From assembly GCA_028679935.1 (NCBI GenBank), contig JAJRAL010000060.1:1-9315 (forward strand): a DNA stretch of 9,315 nt, read 5' to 3'. This document shows, in pieces, positions 6,215 to 9,315 of the stretch (positions are counted from its first letter, which is position 1; the number at the start of each line of letters is the position of its first letter). This DNA is from Methanomassiliicoccales archaeon (lineage in GTDB: Archaea; Thermoplasmatota; Thermoplasmata; Methanomassiliicoccales; UBA472). The position numbers were made by a program, and so were the translations under genes. The notes below the pieces were generated by a model. It saw only the letters and a program-made list of their open reading frames with translations, made no database searches and had not been told where the DNA came from.

Positions 6215-6222
6215 TATATAAA
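6215..6222 (+). promoter_or_regulatory. Strong TATA box of the TATA-binding protein gene
   Basis: TATATAAA is a near-ideal archaeal TATA box, with a second AT-rich stretch (TTAAATAT) just upstream at about 6204-6211. Its centre predicts transcription from about 6244-6245. A6244 is the only purine between 6237 and 6248, so it is the natural start, and it is also the first base of the in-frame AUU codon. Confidence 0.75.
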
Positions 6223-6243
6223 TAGCCTCTTTGGGGCTTTCCT

Positions 6244-6792
6244 ATTTCGAAATTCAAGATCGAGAACGTAGTGGCTTCCACCTCATTGGGCATTGAGCTT
6301 GACCTACCGACGATTGTCCATTCCCTCGAGGGGTCCGAGTACGACCCCGAGCGTTTCCCCGGACTGATCTACCGCCTGAAGGAGCCGAAGACCGCCACCC
6401 TCCTATTCCGAAGCGGGAAGGTCGTCTGCACTGGCGCGAAGAGCCTGGAACAGGTGAAGACGGCAATCGAGAAGGTCATAAAGCAGCTCCAGAAGGCCGG
6501 CATCCACGTCAAGGCCGAACCGAAGATCGAGGTCCAGAACATCGTCGCCTCGTCCGACCTGGGCCAGAACATCAACCTCAACGCCATCGCGATAACGCTC
6601 GGCCTGGAGAACGTGGAGTACGAGCCGGAGCAGTTCCCCGGCCTCGTCTATCGACTGGACACCCCGAAGGTCGTGCTCCTGCTCTTCGGCTCAGGCAAGC
6701 TCGTCTGCACCGGTGCGCGGAAGCCCCAGGACGTCGAGGTTGCGGTCGACACGATCACCAAGGCATTGCGCGATGCCGGTCAGATGCGCTGA
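6244..6792 (+). CDS. tbp: TATA-binding protein (TBP), probably starting at AUU (182 aa)
   Basis: TBP binds the TATA box, bends DNA and recruits TFB and RNA polymerase. The saddle's two repeats are clear: residues about 5-90 and 96-182 align, with V-V-A-S-T / I-V-A-S-S, Y-D-P-E-R-F-P-G-L-I-Y-R-L / Y-E-P-E-Q-F-P-G-L-V-Y-R-L and S-G-K-V-V-C-T-G-A / S-G-K-L-V-C-T-G-A. The DNA-kinking phenylalanine pairs are F38/F55 and F131/F148. There is no acidic C-terminal tail. The start is the unusual part. The first ATG/GTG/TTG codon in frame is GTG at 6271, which would cut off K-F-K-I-E-N-V, the first strand of the fold, matched by K-I-E-V-Q-N-I in repeat two. The frame is open upstream to a TAG at 6223, and the only plausible initiator is ATT at 6244, exactly at the predicted transcription start. 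I therefore infer a leaderless AUU start. The conservative alternative is 6271-6792 (173 aa). Confidence 0.9.
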   Translation: MSKFKIENVVASTSLGIELDLPTIVHSLEGSEYDPERFPGLIYRLKEPKTATLLFRSGKVVCTGAKSLEQVKTAIEKVIKQLQKAGIHVKAEPKIEVQNIVASSDLGQNINLNAIAITLGLENVEYEPEQFPGLVYRLDTPKVVLLLFGSGKLVCTGARKPQDVEVAVDTITKALRDAGQMR

Positions 6793-7003
6793 ACCGGATC
6801 GCGAGCTGTTGAACAAGAAGTGCTCCGCACCGATCCGAATGAGTCGTCTACTCGTCGTCTTCGACTCGGTTCGGCCCGCTTCGGTGCTTGTGGAGGCGGC
6901 CTCAATCCGTCTTCGGGGCGTTGCTTTTTCATTTTCTCGCCTGCAACGGATAGAATTATCATCCCTGTCATAATTATGTCAGGCCAGAAATCCGGAGGAG
7001 ATG
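6793..7003 (+). other. Intergenic region after tbp with terminator and next promoter
   Basis: This stretch has no supported gene. It holds the T-rich terminator of tbp (6925-6935), AT-rich candidate TATA elements AATTATCA (6954-6961) and the perfect palindrome CATAATTATG (6969-6978), and the Shine-Dalgarno GGAGGAG at 6994-7000 for the following surface-protein gene. A TATA box at 6954-6961 predicts a start near 6984. Confidence 0.4.
6925..6935 (+). terminator. Oligo-T terminator of tbp
   Basis: T5 at 6925-6929 followed by T4 at 6932-6935, after a GC-rich stretch and about 130 nt past the tbp stop. This is typical of archaeal intrinsic termination. No strong hairpin is needed. Confidence 0.5.
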
Positions 7004-8023
7004 ATGAGAGCCCTGCACCCCGTTCTGGCGGTACTCCTGGTCGCATGTCTACTGACCGTGGTCGGAAGCGCGGCGGTCTCGGCGGCGGAGACCCCGGGAG
7101 TCTGCAAGGATGTCTCTGCAATTGGCGTGTTCGGTATCATCAGTGTCGTCGGGGACTTCCCTGACAACTGGGAGGCGGCGGACATCAAGGGGTTCCATTT
7201 CTACCGGGGAACGGACCCGGACAATCTGACCCTGCACCTCACCCTGACCCTCCGAGTGATCCCGATCTTCAAGATCTTCATGTACCAGGATGATGGGATC
7301 CTGAACGGCGTCACGTACTACTACTCCGTCACAGCCTTCAATTCCGAGGGAGAGGGCCCGAGGTCGGAGGTCGTCAACGCGACGGTCAAGGGCGTGCCCC
7401 CGGCGCCGCAGCATCTCGCCGGGGTGGCGAACTTCACCGACATCCAACTGAGCTGGGGCCTTCCCCTCTCCGACGGCGGCAAGCCGATCGTCAACTACAG
7501 TGTCTACCGGGGCCTGATGGGAGGGGACACAGTGCTCATCGGCAACGTCACCACGCTGAGCTTCACGGACGCCAACATCGCCTCCGGCACTTTCTACAAC
7601 TACGAGGTCTGCGCGGTGAACGGGTACGGTGCGGGGAAGATGAGTGGGATGATCTTCGTCGAGGTGCCGATGCCCGTCATAAACGGGACCATCCTCTACT
7701 CGGATGGCGTCCCCGTCGAAGGCGCCACCGTGGCGCTGGACCAGAACGCCACTCTCGGGACGACCGATGCGAACGGCTCCTTCAGCCTCCAGGCCTACGC
7801 GGGAACGCATCACATGACGGTCTGGGTGAACGACAGGCTGCTCTACGAGGGGGACCTGTCCTCCCCGAGAGGCGTCTACGACATGGGCAACGTGTCACTG
7901 TCAGTTAGCAGCGATCAAGGCTCGGGCGACTCGCTGGACATGATATTGCTGATAGTCGTGGTGGGAGTGATCGCGGTTGCGGCCGTGGCGGGGATCGTGC
8001 TCATCAAGAAGAGGAAGCGGTGA
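7004..8023 (+). CDS. Exported membrane-anchored surface protein with fibronectin type III-like domains (339 aa)
   Basis: A Sec signal peptide covers residues 1-27 (R2, hydrophobic 7-21, cleavage near A27/A28). Two beta-sandwich segments follow. The first (about 40-120) has the fibronectin type III ending Y-Y-Y-S-V-T-A-F-N-S-E-G-E-G, preceded by Y-R-G-T. The second (about 122-215) is more typical: P-P-A-P-Q-H-L, L-S-W-G-x-P, Y-S-V-Y-R-G, F-Y-N-Y-E-V-C-A-V-N-G-Y-G. Residues about 218-300 (I-N-G-T-I-L-Y-S-D-G-V-P-V-E-G-A-T-V-A-L) resemble a carboxypeptidase-regulatory-like (CarboxypepD_reg) beta domain. A transmembrane helix at about 312-334 and a basic tail (K-K-R-K-R) anchor it with the bulk outside. 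Many N-x-T/S sites suggest N-glycosylation. ATG at 7004 is preferred to the adjacent ATG at 7001 because GGAGG lies 5 nt upstream. The ligand is unknown; such proteins act in adhesion or cell-surface structure. Confidence 0.88.
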   Translation: MRALHPVLAVLLVACLLTVVGSAAVSAAETPGVCKDVSAIGVFGIISVVGDFPDNWEAADIKGFHFYRGTDPDNLTLHLTLTLRVIPIFKIFMYQDDGILNGVTYYYSVTAFNSEGEGPRSEVVNATVKGVPPAPQHLAGVANFTDIQLSWGLPLSDGGKPIVNYSVYRGLMGGDTVLIGNVTTLSFTDANIASGTFYNYEVCAVNGYGAGKMSGMIFVEVPMPVINGTILYSDGVPVEGATVALDQNATLGTTDANGSFSLQAYAGTHHMTVWVNDRLLYEGDLSSPRGVYDMGNVSLSVSSDQGSGDSLDMILLIVVVGVIAVAAVAGIVLIKKRKR

Positions 8024-8038
8024 GCAGAAGAAGTGCTC
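8022..8038. repeat. Inverted repeat overlapping the surface-protein stop and tRNA 3' end
   Basis: GAGCA (8022-8026) and TGCTC (8034-8038) are reverse complements with a 7-nt spacer. On the tRNA strand the mature 3' end could pair with its own trailer. On the other strand it follows the stop codon as a small hairpin. Possibly chance. Confidence 0.3.
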
Positions 8039-8108
8039 CCGCCGGGATTTGAACCCGAGTCGTTGACTCGAAAGGCCAACATGATTGACCGGACTACACT
8101 ACGGGAGC
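8034..8108 (-). tRNA. tRNA-Glu (anticodon UUC)
   Basis: Read on the minus strand it folds as a 75-nt cloverleaf without intron or encoded CCA. The acceptor stem GCTCCCG pairs with CGGGAGC, and the discriminator is A at 8034. The D arm contains AGTCCGGTCA. The anticodon stem TTGGC pairs with GTCAA (one G-U pair) around the loop CTTTCGA, whose bases 34-36 are TTC (UUC), reading GAA/GAG codons. The T arm has CGGGTTCAAATCCCG. The 3' end lies 11 nt from the stop of the convergent surface-protein gene. Confidence 0.95.
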
Positions 8109-8135
8109 CTTGAACGCGTCCATCTCGCGAATCGT

Positions 8136-8144
8136 ACTTAAACA
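8136..8144 (-). promoter_or_regulatory. TATA box of tRNA-Glu
   Basis: On the minus strand this reads TGTTTAAGT in an AT-rich pocket. Its centre (about 8140) predicts transcription from about 8114, only a few bases upstream of the mature 5' end at 8108, as usual for archaeal tRNA genes. Confidence 0.55.
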
Positions 8145-8211
8145 TTTACGAAACATGATGGCCCGGCCTCCGTGCCCATCCTGGTGCGCGGCCAGCGTCG
8201 TCCACCACTCT

Positions 8212-8219
8212 TTTATATA
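8212..8219 (+). promoter_or_regulatory. TATA box of the aIF1A-RIO1 operon
   Basis: TTTATATA sits in GC-rich sequence. It predicts transcription from about 8242, leaving a leader of about 18 nt that carries the GGAGGA ribosome site. Confidence 0.7.
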
Positions 8220-8231
8220 GGCAATCCTTAT

Positions 8232-8247
8232 GTGGATTTCACTCCAC
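8232..8247. repeat. Inverted repeat across the predicted aIF1A transcription start
   Basis: GTGGA (8232-8236) and TCCAC (8243-8247) are exact 5-bp arms with a 6-nt spacer. They straddle the predicted start near 8242, where a bound repressor would block initiation. Short arms, so it may be chance. Confidence 0.3.
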
Positions 8248-8259
8248 GGAGGAGAATAG

Positions 8260-8607
8260 TTGAGCCCGGAAAGGAAGCCGCCTGAGGTCAAGACGCCTGA
8301 GATGGTGCAGGAGGAGATACTCCGCACCCCGTTCCCCAACAAGAAGGAGGGGGAGATGTTCGGCATAGCAGACCAGCTCCTCGGCGCCTCCAGGATCAAG
8401 GTAATGTGCGCCGACGGCAAGTCGCGCATGGGCCGAATACCAGGCAAGATCAGGAAGAGGATGTGGATTCGGGAGGGGGACCTGGTCATCATCAAACCCT
8501 GGGACTTCCAGGACGACAAGGCCGACATCCTTTATCGCTATACGAAGACACAGGCCTCGTACCTCTCGAGGAAGAAGGCGCTCCCCAAGAGCCTAGACGT
8601 GTTCTGA
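8260..8607 (+). CDS. eif1a: Translation initiation factor aIF1A (115 aa)
   Basis: The factor binds the ribosomal A site of the small subunit and helps start-codon selection. After a basic N-terminal tail, the OB/S1-like IF1 fold covers about 31-96: G-E-M-F-G-I-A-D-Q-L-L-G at 31-42, V-M-C-A-D-G-K-S-R at 48-56, I-P-G-K-I-R-K-R-M-W-I at 60-70, and G-D-L-V-I-I-K-P-W at 73-81. Length and motifs match the archaeal/eukaryotic eIF1A family. The initiator is TTG at 8260: an in-frame TAG (8257-8259) directly precedes it and no ATG or GTG occurs before the conserved core except M15. A strong GGAGGA at 8248-8253 sits at good distance. It is followed by a RIO1 kinase gene after 10 nt, forming a small translation/ribosome operon. 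Confidence 0.95.
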   Translation: MSPERKPPEVKTPEMVQEEILRTPFPNKKEGEMFGIADQLLGASRIKVMCADGKSRMGRIPGKIRKRMWIREGDLVIIKPWDFQDDKADILYRYTKTQASYLSRKKALPKSLDVF

Positions 8608-8617
8608 GCGCCGGGAA

Positions 8618-9315
8618 ATGTTTGAGATGCGCAGCGGCGACGACGATCTGCACGTGATCGAGAGGGAAGTCCAGGCGATCAAGACGAAGGAGTACGGCGC
8701 CGTCGATGCCGAGGACCGCAAGACGCTGGACGAGGTCTTCGACAAGCAGGCGATGTACAGCATCTACAAGCTGATGAAGAACGGCTTCATCTCCTCGATC
8801 GACTTCGCCATCTCGACCGGCAAGGAGGCGAACGTTTTCAGAGTGACCTCGCCCCAAGGCGAGAGGTTCGCGCTGAAGATCTTCCGCACCTCCAATCTGA
8901 CGTTCAAGCGCATAGCCAGGTACATCGAAGGCGACCAGAGGTTCCTCGGGCTACACGGCTCCAGGCGCAAGATAATCATGGCCTGGACGACGAAGGAGTA
9001 CCGCAACCTGCAGCGCCTGACGGATGCCGGCGTTCGCGTCCCTAAGCCGATCAAGTTCCACAACAACATGCTGCTCATGGAGTACATCGGGACGGAGACG
9101 CAGCCGGCGCCGATGATCCGGAACGTCCTCCTCGAGGAGCCGGAGAAGGTCTACAAGCTCATCGTCAAATACATGCGCCTCGCCTATCAGAAGGCGGAGC
9201 TGGTGCACGGCGACCTGAGCGAGTACAACATCCTCTGGCACGAAGGCCCAGTGATAATCGACTGCGGACAGGGAATGACGCTCGACCACCCGAACGCGAT
9301 GGAGTTCCTGAGGCG
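8618..9315 (+). CDS. rio1: RIO1-type serine kinase, N-terminal 232 residues (runs off the window)
   Basis: RIO1 kinases/ATPases act in late maturation of the small ribosomal subunit. The frame from ATG at 8618 is open to the edge, encoding the N-lobe and most of the C-lobe. The RIO P-loop S-T-G-K-E-A-N-V is at 66-73 and the ATP-binding lysine K87 sits in A-L-K-I-F. The hinge is around L-M-E-Y-I at 153-157. The catalytic loop is H-G-D-L-S-E-Y-N at 197-204 (D199, N204) and the metal-binding D215 lies in I-I-D-C-G-Q, followed by the family's D-H-P-N-A-M-E-F-L. The G-Q after the metal aspartate suits RIO1 rather than RIO2. Start choice: ATG 8618 has GGGA just upstream; ATG at 8627 is possible. 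The 10-nt gap to aIF1A and shared strand imply co-transcription. The C-terminal end is beyond the window. Confidence 0.95.
   Translation, partial: MFEMRSGDDDLHVIEREVQAIKTKEYGAVDAEDRKTLDEVFDKQAMYSIYKLMKNGFISSIDFAISTGKEANVFRVTSPQGERFALKIFRTSNLTFKRIARYIEGDQRFLGLHGSRRKIIMAWTTKEYRNLQRLTDAGVRVPKPIKFHNNMLLMEYIGTETQPAPMIRNVLLEEPEKVYKLIVKYMRLAYQKAELVHGDLSEYNILWHEGPVIIDCGQGMTLDHPNAMEFLR

Noticed and set aside
6271..6792. TBP starting at GTG 6271 (173 aa) as the primary model
   Set aside because: It loses the first strand of the TBP fold, which is visibly conserved in the upstream in-frame codons and repeated later in the protein. Kept only as an alternative.
7037..7048. Lipoprotein lipobox (L-V-A-C) in the surface protein signal peptide
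   Set aside because: The cysteine lies inside the hydrophobic core at residue 15, too early for a lipobox, and a normal A-x-A-like site follows at about 27.
7049..7813. Minus-strand open frame (254 codons) opposite the surface-protein gene
   Set aside because: The sense strand has a signal peptide, domains and an anchor; this frame is a compositional shadow.

Overview
This window comes from a GC-rich archaeal chromosome. The evidence is a cluster of archaeal/eukaryotic-type information genes: TATA-binding protein, translation factor aIF1A and a RIO1 kinase. There is also an archaeal FtsZ, a tRNA-Glu without encoded CCA, AT-rich TATA boxes standing out of GC-rich DNA, and both leadered (Shine-Dalgarno) and probably leaderless starts. 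FtsZ plus RIO1/aIF1A, the GC-rich codon use and the TBP sequence point to a euryarchaeote. My best guess is Thermoplasmatota, for example Methanomassiliicoccales-like, but this is an inference. I see no mobile element, CRISPR array or rRNA.

Layout. (a) 1-249, minus: the first 83 codons of a secreted BspA-like leucine-rich-repeat protein, cut by the window edge. (b) 354-2829, minus: a three-gene cluster. It encodes a 451-residue protein of unknown function (two PH-like halves plus a C-terminal domain), a 119-residue protein made of four zinc ribbons, and a 223-residue protein with an N-terminal cysteine-rich core and a C-terminal double zinc ribbon. The last two overlap by ATGA. (c) 3057-4109, plus: an aldo/keto reductase with an intact catalytic tetrad. 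(d) 4113-6005, minus: ftsZ, then a 127-residue unknown protein, then a 51-residue zinc-binding microprotein. (e) 6244-6792, plus: TATA-binding protein, divergent from ftsZ. Its conserved first strand is only kept if translation starts at a non-standard AUU codon at the predicted transcript 5' end. (f) 7004-8023, plus: an exported, membrane-anchored surface protein with fibronectin type III-like domains. (g) 8034-8108, minus: tRNA-Glu(UUC). (h) 8260 to the right edge, plus: aIF1A (UUG start) followed after 10 nt by a RIO1 kinase, a ribosome/translation operon.

The window mixes core housekeeping (cell division, basal transcription, translation initiation, ribosome maturation) with a less known zinc-ribbon/PH-like gene cluster and small cysteine-pair proteins. 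The main points for a second look are the AUU start of the TBP gene, the undescribed three-gene zinc-ribbon cluster, the 51-residue microprotein, and the inverted repeats in the ftsZ-tbp divergent spacer.
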